A stretch of 64,000 nt of DNA from Sphingomonas sp. (lineage in GTDB: Bacteria > Pseudomonadota > Alphaproteobacteria > Sphingomonadales > Sphingomonadaceae). The notes beneath the pieces were generated by a model that saw nothing but the letters and a program-made list of their open reading frames with translations, ran no database searches and was not told where the DNA came from. The position numbers and the translations under genes are program-made. The DNA is taken from NCBI RefSeq assembly GCF_019635515.1, contig NZ_JAHBZI010000001.1, positions 1,984,001 through 2,048,000 on the forward strand, in the 5' to 3' direction. This document shows positions 28,713-36,944 of this stretch, piece by piece. Every line of letters begins with the position of its first letter. Position 1 is the first letter of the stretch.

Positions 28713-29228
28713 GTGGCGGAACCGGCGATCTTTGCGCAGCGGCGCAAGCTGAACGAGGCGATGTCGGCGCTCGCCGATGCCCTGTCGGTCGATGACCTCG
28801 TCGCGATCCTCTGCACCGCCGGCCGCGCGATCGCCAGGAGCGAAGGCGTCACCGTCATCCGCCGCGAAGGCGATCTCGTCGCCTATATCGCCGAGGACGC
28901 GCTCCAGCCGCTCTGGACCGGCAAGCGCTTCGCGATCGAAGCGTGCATCTCGGGCCAGGCGATCCTCACCAACCAGCCAATCGTGATCCCCGATATCTTC
29001 GCCGATCCGCGCGTGCCCCACGCCGCCTATCGCCCGACTTTCGTGCGCAGCATGGCGATGTATCCGATCGGGCTAACCGCGCCGGTGATGGCGGTTGGCG
29101 CCTATTGGCGCGAAGCCGGACCGATCGATCCGGGTGCTGCGGCGCTGCTCGGCACGCTGGCGCGCATCGCCAGCCTGGCACTTGCACGCGTCGCCGCCGC
29201 TGGCGCGCCGGATGCCGCCGCGAGCTAA
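28713..29228 (+). CDS. GAF domain protein
   Basis: The 171-residue protein is essentially one GAF domain (about residues 15-160) with the typical GQAILTNQPIVIPDIFADPR segment. GAF domains bind small ligands or chromophores. No output domain is attached, and no Cys in the usual bilin site is evident. The start is a GTG with AAGGGGCGG upstream. It follows mfd and converges on the XRE regulator gene. Its partner is unknown. Confidence 0.8.
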   Translation: MAEPAIFAQRRKLNEAMSALADALSVDDLVAILCTAGRAIARSEGVTVIRREGDLVAYIAEDALQPLWTGKRFAIEACISGQAILTNQPIVIPDIFADPRVPHAAYRPTFVRSMAMYPIGLTAPVMAVGAYWREAGPIDPGAAALLGTLARIASLALARVAAAGAPDAAAS

Positions 29229-29443
29229 ACCCCGCTATCGTCTTCGAAGAAGAGCCGGTCCACGGTCGTCCCCAGCGCCCGCGCCAGTCTGAGCGCAAGC
29301 AAGGCGGAAGGGATGAAGATGCGGTTCTCGACCGTCACCACCGTCTTGCGTGACACCCCGACCATCGCCGCGAGCTCGGCCTGCGTGATACCCAGCCGCG
29401 CGCGCTCCTCCTTCAATCGGTTGCCGAGCCCGGTGCTTCTCAA
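29225..29443 (-). CDS. Small XRE-family transcriptional regulator
   Basis: The 72-residue protein is one Cro/CI-type helix-turn-helix (RLKEERARLGITQAELAA, then VGVSRKTVVTVENR). The FIPSALLALRLARALG segment and the RLFF ending are typical of small XRE regulators such as the YgzD/YozG type. It starts with TTG at 29443, overlapping the stop of the membrane gene (TTGA), so the two are co-translated. It probably controls its own operon. Confidence 0.85.
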   Translation of the reverse strand: MRSTGLGNRLKEERARLGITQAELAAMVGVSRKTVVTVENRIFIPSALLALRLARALGTTVDRLFFEDDSGV

Positions 29444-29886
29444 TCGCCGGTCTCGCGCGCGAGCAGCACCTGACTGACCAGCACCGTCAGCACGCCGGCC
29501 GAAAGCCCGATATGGGCAAGGTCGATGGGGCGGAGTTGCGTCGTCATGGCGAGGATATAGCCAAGGAAATTGACCAGAGTCATCGCCCAGAAGCCGTTGC
29601 GATAGGCGATCGCGCGCTGGGCGCGGGCCAGTTCGTCATCGATGATCGCGCGCACCGGCTTCGGCGCCAGCGCACCGCCGCCCTTGGCGAACAGCAGCAG
29701 CAGTGCCGCCGACCAGCCAAGAAAGCCGATAGTGCGGACGATATCGACATTGCGCACCGTCTCGCCGGCCGGCGGACGCGCGATCGTGAAATAGGAAAGC
29801 TGCCAGATCACAAAGGCGATCGCGAACACCGTCATCTTGCGGATTGCGGCGCGCTGGATGCGCTCCGCCTTCTCGTCCGTGTCCAT
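29440..29886 (-). CDS. Membrane protein paired with the XRE regulator
   Basis: The 148-residue protein has four hydrophobic segments (about 17-36, 48-66, 98-115 and 120-142) with a cytosolic basic loop between the second and third. I recognise no catalytic motif. Small XRE regulators are often encoded with such membrane proteins in bacteria, and the pair is thought to sense membrane or envelope state, though that is inference here. It is divergent from the CPBP protease gene. Confidence 0.75.
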   Translation of the reverse strand: MDTDEKAERIQRAAIRKMTVFAIAFVIWQLSYFTIARPPAGETVRNVDIVRTIGFLGWSAALLLLFAKGGGALAPKPVRAIIDDELARAQRAIAYRNGFWAMTLVNFLGYILAMTTQLRPIDLAHIGLSAGVLTVLVSQVLLARETGD

Positions 29887-29986
29887 TGCTTGGCCCTCCC
29901 ATTGTAACCCTGAGGTATCATAAACACTGGATAGCGATCTACAACAATGACACCCTAAGGTTACATTTTATTTCGGGGGAGCTTCT

Positions 29987-30523
29987 ATGGACATCGCCAT
30001 CATCTTCGTCACACCGCTGGTGTTGATCGGCCTGGCGTTGCTGCTCGTCAAACTGCGCCGGCTCAGCTGGCAAGGCGATGTCGGGCTTCAGCTTCCCGCG
30101 CCGTCCACCGCCTTCTTCTGGATCCTCGCATTCGGGGTGGTGGCGGTCGCCAGCGAACTCACCAGGCGCTGGCTCGGTGTCGAGAGCGCGGGCGGAAGCT
30201 GGCACGGCAAATACGATACCGCCAACCTGCTGATCCGCATCGCCGCGATCGGGCTGGTCTATCCGATCGCCGAGGAATTCTTCTTCCGCGGCGCGTTCCT
30301 CGGCATGCTCCGCCAGCGCTTCGGCGCGGTGGCCGCGGTGCTCGGCTCGGCCGCGCTCTTCGCGCTGATCCATATCCAATATGATTGGCGCGGGATGCTG
30401 CTGATCCTGGTCGATGCGCTATTCTTCGCGATCTGCCGGACGCGAACGGGCTCGGTATACCTCACCATGCTGCTCCATATCCTCGGCAACAGCTACGCGA
30501 TTTGGGAGCGGCTCGCGGGCTAG
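29987..30523 (+). CDS. CPBP family intramembrane metalloprotease
   Basis: The 178-residue protein has about five membrane segments and the CPBP (Abi/CAAX protease) motifs: EEFFFRG (E96, E97, R101), then FALIHIQYD with the second-motif His, then LLHILGN with the third His and Asn. These enzymes cleave peptides in the membrane; some mature bacteriocins or give self-immunity. It is divergent from the XRE/membrane-protein pair (100-base gap), which might regulate it. Its 3' end overlaps the convergent gene by four bases. Confidence 0.85.
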   Translation: MDIAIIFVTPLVLIGLALLLVKLRRLSWQGDVGLQLPAPSTAFFWILAFGVVAVASELTRRWLGVESAGGSWHGKYDTANLLIRIAAIGLVYPIAEEFFFRGAFLGMLRQRFGAVAAVLGSAALFALIHIQYDWRGMLLILVDALFFAICRTRTGSVYLTMLLHILGNSYAIWERLAG

Positions 30524-30921
30524 CGTAGCGAGACCGGTTCGACGATCTCCTCTTCCAGCTCCTCCTCCAATTCCTCTACGGAGAACTTCTCGCGCTCCAT
30601 ATCGAAACCGCCGCTCAGCCAGTCGACGTTCCAGCCACCATCGACTGTCTTGCCTGCGCTGTCGATTCGTCCCGCGTAACGGACGGCGTGATTCCAGCGC
30701 CCGCTATATTGCTTGGTGAAATAGAGCGCCTGGCCAGTGCGCTGGCCAGAGATGGTCGCACGGCGGACGCTTCCGCCGCCTTCGTCATCAGGCTCGGTAA
30801 TGACGCCGGTGAACGCTCCGCCCACTTCCTCGATCAGTGCGATGAAGCTGTTCTCCTGCGCATCGACGCGGCTGACATAGCGTCCGTACCACACGCCGGT
30901 CAGGTCGAGTGGATCGCTCAC
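30520..30921 (-). CDS. Hypothetical protein coupled to the GGDEF-EAL gene
   Basis: The 133-residue protein starts LDLTGVWYGRYVSR and has repeated beta-strand-like segments (RRATISGQRTG, LYFTKQYSG, RYAGRIDS), then a very acidic tail (EELEEELEEEIVE). It looks like a small beta-barrel or lipocalin-like fold, but I do not recognise a named family. The GTG start at 30921 overlaps the stop of the EAL gene as GTGA, so translation is coupled. A longer frame to 31233 lies inside the EAL gene and was rejected. Confidence 0.7.
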   Translation of the reverse strand: MSDPLDLTGVWYGRYVSRVDAQENSFIALIEEVGGAFTGVITEPDDEGGGSVRRATISGQRTGQALYFTKQYSGRWNHAVRYAGRIDSAGKTVDGGWNVDWLSGGFDMEREKFSVEELEEELEEEIVEPVSLR

Positions 30922-32912
30922 GCGGGTTTGGCGACCAGCTGCGCCAGCGCAGGCACATCGACCGGTCCGGAGCAGAGGAAACCCTGGAAATACTGGCAGC
31001 CTTCCTTGGCGAGCAGATCGAGCTGCGCCTGCGTCTCGACGCCCTCGGCAATCACCGACAGCCCCAGCGAGCGCGCCATGTCGATCACGCCGCGCACCAC
31101 CACCCGGTCGCGGGCGCTGCCGGCAATGTCCTGGCTCAGTTTCTTGTCGATCTTGAGATAGTCGAGCGGCAGCGCCTTGAGGTAGGCCAGGCTCGAATAA
31201 CCGGTGCCGAAATCGTCGATCGCGACCCGGCATTTGGCGCCGCGCAACTCGCCGAGCAGCCGCGACGCCTCGCCGAGATCGGCCATGATCCCACTTTCGG
31301 TGATCTCCACCGTGAGCCGCGCTCGCGGAAAGCCGCTCGCGTCGATCCGCCCGAGCAGCGAGTCGGCGAATCCGACGCGCGCGACATCGGCGGCGGTTAC
31401 GTTGATCGACAGGCGCAACTTGCTAAGCGATGAAGGCCAGTTGGCGGCGGCGGAAAGCGCGCGGCGCTGGATATGATCGCTGAGCGTCACTTCCAGCCCG
31501 GCGCGCTCGGCGGCGGCGAACAGGGTCTCGGCTCCGACTTCGCCGAACTGCGGATGCTGCCACCGCGCCAGTGCCTCGACGCCGGTGATCTCGCCGGTCG
31601 CAATGGCGACTTGCGGCTGGAACAGCACGCCGATCTCGCCGCGCTCCAGCGCCTTATGGATACTGCCGACCAGTTCGTCGATCGGCGGCGCGCCGACTTC
31701 ACGGGGAGCGCCATCGCCGAGCAACGTCTCGCTGGCACGGCGCAGCAGCGTCGCGGCATTGTCGTCGGCGTTGCTCTCGGCGCTGGCCAGCCGCGCGCCC
31801 AGCGGCGCGATCACTCCGCCCGCGACGAATGGCCGCGACAATGCCTCTTCGAGCCTGGCCACAGCCGCGCCCAGCTTCACGCCGTTGGCGTCGTCGCTGG
31901 CGACAAGGAATTCGGAGCCGCCGATCCGCGCGACGATCGCCCCCTTACCGAGCGCCTCGCGTGCCACTTCGGCGATCCGGCGCGACACCGCGCGCAGCAA
32001 TTCATCGCCTGCCGCGCGGCCATAGGCGGTGTTGACGGTCTCGAAGCGCGTCAGCCCGATCAGGATCGCGCCAACCTTGCCTCCCTCACCCAGCCGCCGG
32101 TCGATCCAGCGCCGCGCGCTCGGCCCATCGCGCGCGCCGGTCAGCGCGTCGCGCACCGCCGCGCTGGCGTCCGGAGCGACGCCCAGCGCCTCGACCAGCG
32201 CATGCAGCCGCCCGGTCCGCGCGTCGAACTGGAGATGCTGCACCACCCGGCCGATTCCAGGCAGGTCATGCGCGAACGCCGTCGATGCCAGCGCCTCGCC
32301 CAGCCGGCGCAGCGCCGATCGCGCGAGCAGCCGGTCTGCCGCCTCCAGCTTGCGGTACAGCGCCCGCATCCCCGGCGCTTCGGGCAGCGCTAGCAACGCC
32401 GCCAGCGCCGGCGTCAATTGCAGCGATTTGAACTCGGGATCATAGCGCCAGCCCAGGGGCTCTGCCGCCGGCCCCGCCTGTCCGCTCCAGCCCGCCAGCC
32501 GCTCGACATGGCGCAGCGCAAAGCGGATCGCATGCGCCATCGCCGCCGAAGACATCGGGCTGGACAGGAAATGCGTCGCCCCCGCATCGTAGAAATGGCG
32601 CATATGCACCGCGTCGCTCTGAGAGACGAGGATCAGCATCGCCGCACCGTGCGCCGCGATTGGCCCGCCCAGTATCTTGGCCGCCTCCAGCCCGTCGGTC
32701 ATGGCCCCCCGCGCGTCGATCACAGCAACCGCCGCGCCGCTGGCGATGAAGCGCCGCTCGAGCCCCTCGCTGCGCCGCGCCGCGACCACGCGCCAGCCGC
32801 CGCCGGCCGCCGCCGCCGCGACCTCGTCGCGCTGGCGGAAGGAAAGCACGAACACCGGCGCCTCGGATGAGGGCGTGTTGGCGATATCGAGAACGGTGAA
32901 ATCGTCGGACAT
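30918..32912 (-). CDS. GGDEF-EAL cyclic di-GMP phosphodiesterase
   Basis: The 664-residue protein has an N-terminal receiver-like domain (to about 140), a helical linker, a GGDEF domain and a C-terminal EAL domain. The GGDEF motif reads GGSEF (near 330-334), with Ser at the third position, so cyclase activity is doubtful. The EAL domain looks complete, with EALARW (near 445), ITES, DDFGTGYSSL, KIDKKL and AEGVET. It therefore probably degrades cyclic di-GMP. No membrane segment is seen. The start at 32912 (MSDDFTVLD) is preferred to the longer frame to 33035, which overlaps moaA. Confidence 0.9.
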   Translation of the reverse strand: MSDDFTVLDIANTPSSEAPVFVLSFRQRDEVAAAAAGGGWRVVAARRSEGLERRFIASGAAVAVIDARGAMTDGLEAAKILGGPIAAHGAAMLILVSQSDAVHMRHFYDAGATHFLSSPMSSAAMAHAIRFALRHVERLAGWSGQAGPAAEPLGWRYDPEFKSLQLTPALAALLALPEAPGMRALYRKLEAADRLLARSALRRLGEALASTAFAHDLPGIGRVVQHLQFDARTGRLHALVEALGVAPDASAAVRDALTGARDGPSARRWIDRRLGEGGKVGAILIGLTRFETVNTAYGRAAGDELLRAVSRRIAEVAREALGKGAIVARIGGSEFLVASDDANGVKLGAAVARLEEALSRPFVAGGVIAPLGARLASAESNADDNAATLLRRASETLLGDGAPREVGAPPIDELVGSIHKALERGEIGVLFQPQVAIATGEITGVEALARWQHPQFGEVGAETLFAAAERAGLEVTLSDHIQRRALSAAANWPSSLSKLRLSINVTAADVARVGFADSLLGRIDASGFPRARLTVEITESGIMADLGEASRLLGELRGAKCRVAIDDFGTGYSSLAYLKALPLDYLKIDKKLSQDIAGSARDRVVVRGVIDMARSLGLSVIAEGVETQAQLDLLAKEGCQYFQGFLCSGPVDVPALAQLVAKPA

Positions 32913-32994
32913 TCCGCCCTCGATAGCGTGGCTGACGCCCCATCGCGAATCCAAAGGCTTGTTTGCCCACAGCTTGTCGCTTAACCCGTGCACC

Positions 32995-33993
32995 ATGGCC
33001 TGCGCCCCAGCCCTGACCGATCTGCACGGGCGCACGATCAGCTATCTGCGCATTTCCGTCACCGATCGATGCGATCTGCGCTGCCGCTATTGCATGTCCG
33101 AAAAGATGACCTTCCTGCCCCGCAACGCCCTGCTGCAGCTGGAGGAGATCGCCCTGATCGCCGAGCGCTTCATCGCCCGCGGCGTGCGCAAGATCCGCCT
33201 GACCGGGGGAGAGCCATTGGTCCGCCGTGACGCGATCGAGCTGGCCCGGCGGTTGGGCCGGCATGTTGGCAGCGGCCTGAACGAACTGACGCTGACCACC
33301 AACGGCACCCGCCTGGCCGAACATGCCGAAGCGCTGTTCGACGCCGGCATCCGCCGCGTCAATGTCAGTCTCGACAGCCGCGATCCCGACACCTTCCGCC
33401 ACATCGCCCGGGGCGGCGACGTCGCCAGGGTGCTGACAGGCATCGCCGCCGCGCAGGCGGCAGGCATGCGCGTCAAGATCAACATGGTCGCGCTCAACGG
33501 GCTGAACGGCGCAGAGATCGCGCCAATGCTCGCATGGTGCGTAGCCGAGGGTCTCGATCTCACCCTGATCGAGACGATGCCGCTCGGCGCCATCGACGAG
33601 GATCGCGCCGACCGGTTCCTGCCGCTGACCGGCGTGCTCGCCGAACTGCAGGAGCAGTTCCCGCTCGTCCGTGACCGCCACAATAGCGGCGGTCCGGCGC
33701 AGTACTGGCGAGTCGCGGGCACCGGTACCCGGCTCGGCCTGATCTCGCCGCTCACCGCGAATTTCTGCAACACCTGCAACCGGGTCCGCCTTACCACCGA
33801 GGGCAAGCTGTTCATGTGTCTGGGCCAGGACGATCAGGTCGATCTCAAGGCCGCGATCCGCGCCGGCGGCCTCGCCGCGCTCGATGCGGCGATCGATCGG
33901 GCACTCGCGCTCAAGCCCGCCGCGCATGATTTCCGTATCGCCTCCGGTGCCGCGCCCGCGGTGTCCCGGCATATGAGCGTCACCGGCGGATGA
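32995..33993 (+). CDS. moaA: GTP 3',8-cyclase MoaA
   Basis: The 332-residue radical SAM enzyme makes the first intermediate of molybdenum cofactor synthesis from GTP. The SAM-cluster motif CDLRCRYC gives C26, C30 and C33. The second iron-sulfur cluster uses C258, C261 and C275 (CNTCNRVR, then LFMC). The C-terminal GG tail is present. The start ATG at 32995 precedes the conserved LTDLHGR. Its stop overlaps the nadK start. Confidence 0.96.
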   Translation: MACAPALTDLHGRTISYLRISVTDRCDLRCRYCMSEKMTFLPRNALLQLEEIALIAERFIARGVRKIRLTGGEPLVRRDAIELARRLGRHVGSGLNELTLTTNGTRLAEHAEALFDAGIRRVNVSLDSRDPDTFRHIARGGDVARVLTGIAAAQAAGMRVKINMVALNGLNGAEIAPMLAWCVAEGLDLTLIETMPLGAIDEDRADRFLPLTGVLAELQEQFPLVRDRHNSGGPAQYWRVAGTGTRLGLISPLTANFCNTCNRVRLTTEGKLFMCLGQDDQVDLKAAIRAGGLAALDAAIDRALALKPAAHDFRIASGAAPAVSRHMSVTGG

Positions 33994-34757
33994 TGACCCG
34001 CGCGCTCGCCATTTCGCCTACCGCCCCCGCGCTCGCGGCCGCAGCCGAGCTGCGCGACGCCTATGAATGGGTGCCGCCGGAGGAAGCCGAATGCATCGTC
34101 GCGCTGGGCGGCGACGGCTTCATGCTCCAGACGCTTCACGCGATGCTGGGCACGCGCCGCATCGTGCCGGTGTTCGGCATGAACCTCGGCACTGTCGGCT
34201 TCCTGATGAACGATTGGCGGATCGAGGGTCTCGACGAACGCCTTCACCGTGCCAAGCCGTTCCGCGTCTCTCCGCTCAGCATGACCGCGACCACCACCGA
34301 CGGCGAAACCGTGGTGCTCCCCGCGATCAATGAAGTCTCCCTGCTCCGCGAAACCCGCCAGACCGCCAAGCTGGAGATCACGATCAACGACCGCGTCGTC
34401 ATGCCCGAACTGGTGGCGGACGGGATGCTGGTCGCGACCCCCGCCGGCTCGACCGCCTATAATCTTTCCGCCAACGGCCCGATCCTTCCGCTAGGTTCGG
34501 CGCTGCTCACCCTCACGCCGATCAGCCCCTTCCGCCCCCGCCGCTGGCGCGGCGCGATCCTGCCCGAGAAGACCCGCATCGGCATCAAGGTGCTGGAGGC
34601 CAACAAGCGCCCGGTCAGCGCCGTCGCCGATCAGCGCGAGGTTCGGGAAGTTTCGTCGGTGCAGGTCGAGATCGACCACACCCGCGACCTGACGCTGCTG
34701 TTCGACCCCGAGCACGCCCTCGACGACCGCATTACCATGGAGCAGTTCGTCGCCTGA
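33990..34757 (+). CDS. nadK: NAD kinase
   Basis: The 255-residue protein phosphorylates NAD to NADP. It shows GGDG (40-43) for phosphate binding, GMNLGTVGFL, NEVSLLRE, and the TPAGSTAYNLSANGP loop. It is shorter than gamma-proteobacterial NadK, as usual for alphaproteobacteria. It overlaps the moaA stop by four bases. The tRNA-Asn gene follows 106 bases downstream. Confidence 0.95.
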   Translation: MMTRALAISPTAPALAAAAELRDAYEWVPPEEAECIVALGGDGFMLQTLHAMLGTRRIVPVFGMNLGTVGFLMNDWRIEGLDERLHRAKPFRVSPLSMTATTTDGETVVLPAINEVSLLRETRQTAKLEITINDRVVMPELVADGMLVATPAGSTAYNLSANGPILPLGSALLTLTPISPFRPRRWRGAILPEKTRIGIKVLEANKRPVSAVADQREVREVSSVQVEIDHTRDLTLLFDPEHALDDRITMEQFVA

Positions 34758-34863
34758 GCGGCGGTACGCCGGGAACAATTCGTCGCCCGAGGGCCTTGAT
34801 TTTCCCGGAATCGCGATGCATAGGGCCGCCTCCGCAGCGGCTTGGCCGCGCGGAAGATGGTGA

Positions 34864-34938
34864 TCCCTGATAGCTCAGCGGTAGAGCTCTCGACTGTTAA
34901 TCGAGCGGCCGTAGGTTCGAATCCTACTCAGGGAGCCA
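34864..34938 (+). tRNA. tRNA-Asn (anticodon GTT)
   Basis: A complete cloverleaf can be traced. The acceptor stem TCCCTGA (34864-34870) pairs with TCAGGGA (34928-34934), followed by G and an encoded CCA (34936-34938). The anticodon loop CTGTTAA contains GTT. The T arm has GGTTCGAATCC. The gene marks the left boundary of the accessory island. Confidence 0.97.
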
Positions 34939-35004
34939 GCCCTTTCAAGCCTCAAAAACCCGTTGTTTCTCAATGGTTTGAGGTTGTGAAATACCAAATC
35001 GGTT

Positions 35005-35057
35005 AAAATCCCGAAAATTTGATATTTGGCAACTATCTGAGATAGCGGGATTTTTTT
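35005..35057 (+). terminator. Terminator-like structure behind tRNA-Asn
   Basis: AAAATCCCG (35005-35013) pairs with CGGGATTTT (35046-35054), and T residues continue to 35057. Inside, CTATC (35033-35037) pairs with GATAG (35041-35045) around TGA. The long outer loop makes it imperfect, but the inner hairpin plus the T-run could end transcription of the tRNA. Confidence 0.5.
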
Positions 35058-35696
35058 GTTCGTTTCCAGCTTGGGGTTTTTCTTTGGCCTCATGCATCTT
35101 GGCGCACGCATTGCAAGCCATTCGCCCCACCATCGTTGGTGTCTCGTTATAGCGCTTTGACCCCCTCGCCGGCTCATGACCCATTATCGATCGTGCTCGG
35201 CCACAAAAATTGTGGCCACTTTCCGGTCCGCTACGCGAACCGTCGAAGGACTGATCGCCCTCCCCCGTTGGCGATCGATCAATCGCTCTAGGTAACATGA
35301 CTTCAGCGCATCAGAGCCGCCGCCTTCGCGCACGAATCTGACGATCGACAGGCTTCGGGCACGCCGGAGTCCATACTTACGTCACCTTGTGGGCCGTTAG
35401 GAGCATGTCGGCTTTCGGGTGATCGAAGGCTGAAAGTGGACCGTCGATCAGCCAACTTTAGACGTCGCGAAAGATTTAATGTGTTCATTCAGGCCGGCTG
35501 AAGCGCTGCCCGTGTGCATAGCTGGGAGCATATGGCGCGCCACAGCCACACGTCGCAGCCCTTCCGGCAAGCCTGAGTAGAGCCCGGGCGTACGACTGCC
35601 TAAAGATGTTTCTCAAGTTTCATATCGCTTCGCTCCGGTCGGGTCATCGAATCCACGCTACTAGCTGACGGGAACATATCTCAAACTCACCTCTTG

Positions 35697-35724
35697 TTTG
35701 ATATGAAGATATTTGATATCAAAT
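35697..35724. promoter_or_regulatory. Operator-like palindrome upstream of the island operon
   Basis: ATTTGATATCAAAT (35711-35724) is a perfect 14-bp palindrome, and TTTGATAT is also present at 35697-35704, 15 bases before the same octamer in the palindrome. Both lie 20-50 bases before the first operon start. This layout fits a dimeric repressor site, but no regulator gene is recognised beside it. Confidence 0.5.
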
Positions 35725-35744
35725 TTTCAGATGGAGATTTCGAG

Positions 35745-36944
35745 ATGCGAATCATTGCAGGCCCTCCCGTCAAGGGCGACGATTTTATGTTTAGGAATCG
35801 CGAGCTTGTCCTCGCAAAGCGGTCCCTGCTGGACGGGACCAGCCTGCTCGTCAAAGGTTGGCGCCGAATCGGCAAAAGCTCGCTGCTGGTGGAAACGCAC
35901 CGTCAGCTAAGTGGTGAACGCGGTGCCACACCGCTTTACCTCGACGTTCAGGAACTCACGACGATCAGCGAGTTCTTCACCGCATTTCTCAACGCACTGC
36001 CGCAAAACAAACTGCAGCGCCTGCGCGCGCTGTGGGATGGTGCGCGCCGCATGCCCGGCAAGCTGATGGATGCCATTCAGCGGCGCATCCGCTCCGCCAA
36101 TGCCGGTGGCGGGGGTTTCGAAGCCGGTGTCGAATTCGAGAAGGACATCAAGGACTATTGGGAGCCGCTCAAGGCCAGCGTCGAAACGCTGGCGCGCGAG
36201 CATCTCGACGCTGGCGCGCGGATCATTCTCCTGATCGATGAATTGCCGTTCTTTCTGGAGAATATGTTCCGCAAAACCGGGAGCGTCGACGATATCCGTC
36301 TGGTCCTCGCGACGTTGCGCGCTTGGCGCAATGCCGGCTTGGCCATGGCGATCGCCGGCTCCGTCAGCATCGAGGCATTCCTGGAAGATTTGCAGATCGA
36401 GGGGCTCGTCATCAACGACCTAACCCGTGTCGACCTGCAGCCGCTTGGCCGTGATGAAGCGACCGCGCTCGTCGAGACCCTCGCCAAGGTTGCGGGGCTC
36501 GACGACTGGACTGACACGTCAACCACGGCACTGCTAGACGAGCTTCCCGATCATTTCCCGTTTTTCATCCAGACGGCGATGAATTTCCTGCGGGCCGAAG
36601 CGCGCTCCACGCCCGAGGTGATCGCCGAAATCTTCGAGAATCAGGTTCATCCGCAAATCTTCGCGTCTTTCTACCAGCAGTTCGACGAGCGTCTTGAGCG
36701 GCGCTTCGACGGCGATTTGCGCGGGACGGCCGAGGCGGTCTTGAATGAAATGGCAAGGCGCGCGAATGGCAAGATCACCAACGCCGAGATCAAGGCCCTG
36801 TGTGATGCGACAGGTCAGGATCCGCTGAAGGTGACGCGCCGCCTGGAACTGGCGGAGTTCATTCGCACCGATCTCAAGGCGTCCGGCTATCGCCTCGTCC
36901 AGAATCTTCTTCGCACCTGGCGACAGGCGCGAGGGGGCGCGTAA
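35745..36944 (+). CDS. Archaeal-type P-loop ATPase, first gene of the island operon
   Basis: The 399-residue protein has Walker A GWRRIGKSS (38-46), the GxRRxGKS form typical of archaeal-type (ATPase_2/Arch_ATPase) STAND-related NTPases. Walker B is ILLIDELPFF (D165, E166). The C-terminal 80 residues look like a winged helix (AVLNEMARRANGKITNAEIK). It is likely a nucleotide-driven switch or sensor in the cytoplasm. The ATG at 35745 is chosen because GGAG stands eight bases upstream; earlier TTG/ATG codons lie in the palindromic region. Its stop overlaps the next start (TAATG). Confidence 0.8.
   Translation: MRIIAGPPVKGDDFMFRNRELVLAKRSLLDGTSLLVKGWRRIGKSSLLVETHRQLSGERGATPLYLDVQELTTISEFFTAFLNALPQNKLQRLRALWDGARRMPGKLMDAIQRRIRSANAGGGGFEAGVEFEKDIKDYWEPLKASVETLAREHLDAGARIILLIDELPFFLENMFRKTGSVDDIRLVLATLRAWRNAGLAMAIAGSVSIEAFLEDLQIEGLVINDLTRVDLQPLGRDEATALVETLAKVAGLDDWTDTSTTALLDELPDHFPFFIQTAMNFLRAEARSTPEVIAEIFENQVHPQIFASFYQQFDERLERRFDGDLRGTAEAVLNEMARRANGKITNAEIKALCDATGQDPLKVTRRLELAEFIRTDLKASGYRLVQNLLRTWRQARGGA

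Larger units (their letters stand above)
34939..35744. other. Gene-poor junction between tRNA-Asn and the island operon
   Basis: About 800 bases hold no convincing gene. The first 120 bases are AT-rich and contain a terminator-like structure (35005-35057). The rest has only short frames on both strands without ribosome-binding sites or recognisable products. The end holds the AT-rich operator-like palindrome of the operon. Composition differs from the core genes, fitting an island end. Confidence 0.6.

Noticed and set aside
34875..35298. Two short - strand frames overlapping tRNA-Asn and the region after it
   Set aside because: One overlaps the tRNA itself, neither has a ribosome-binding site, and the products resemble no family.
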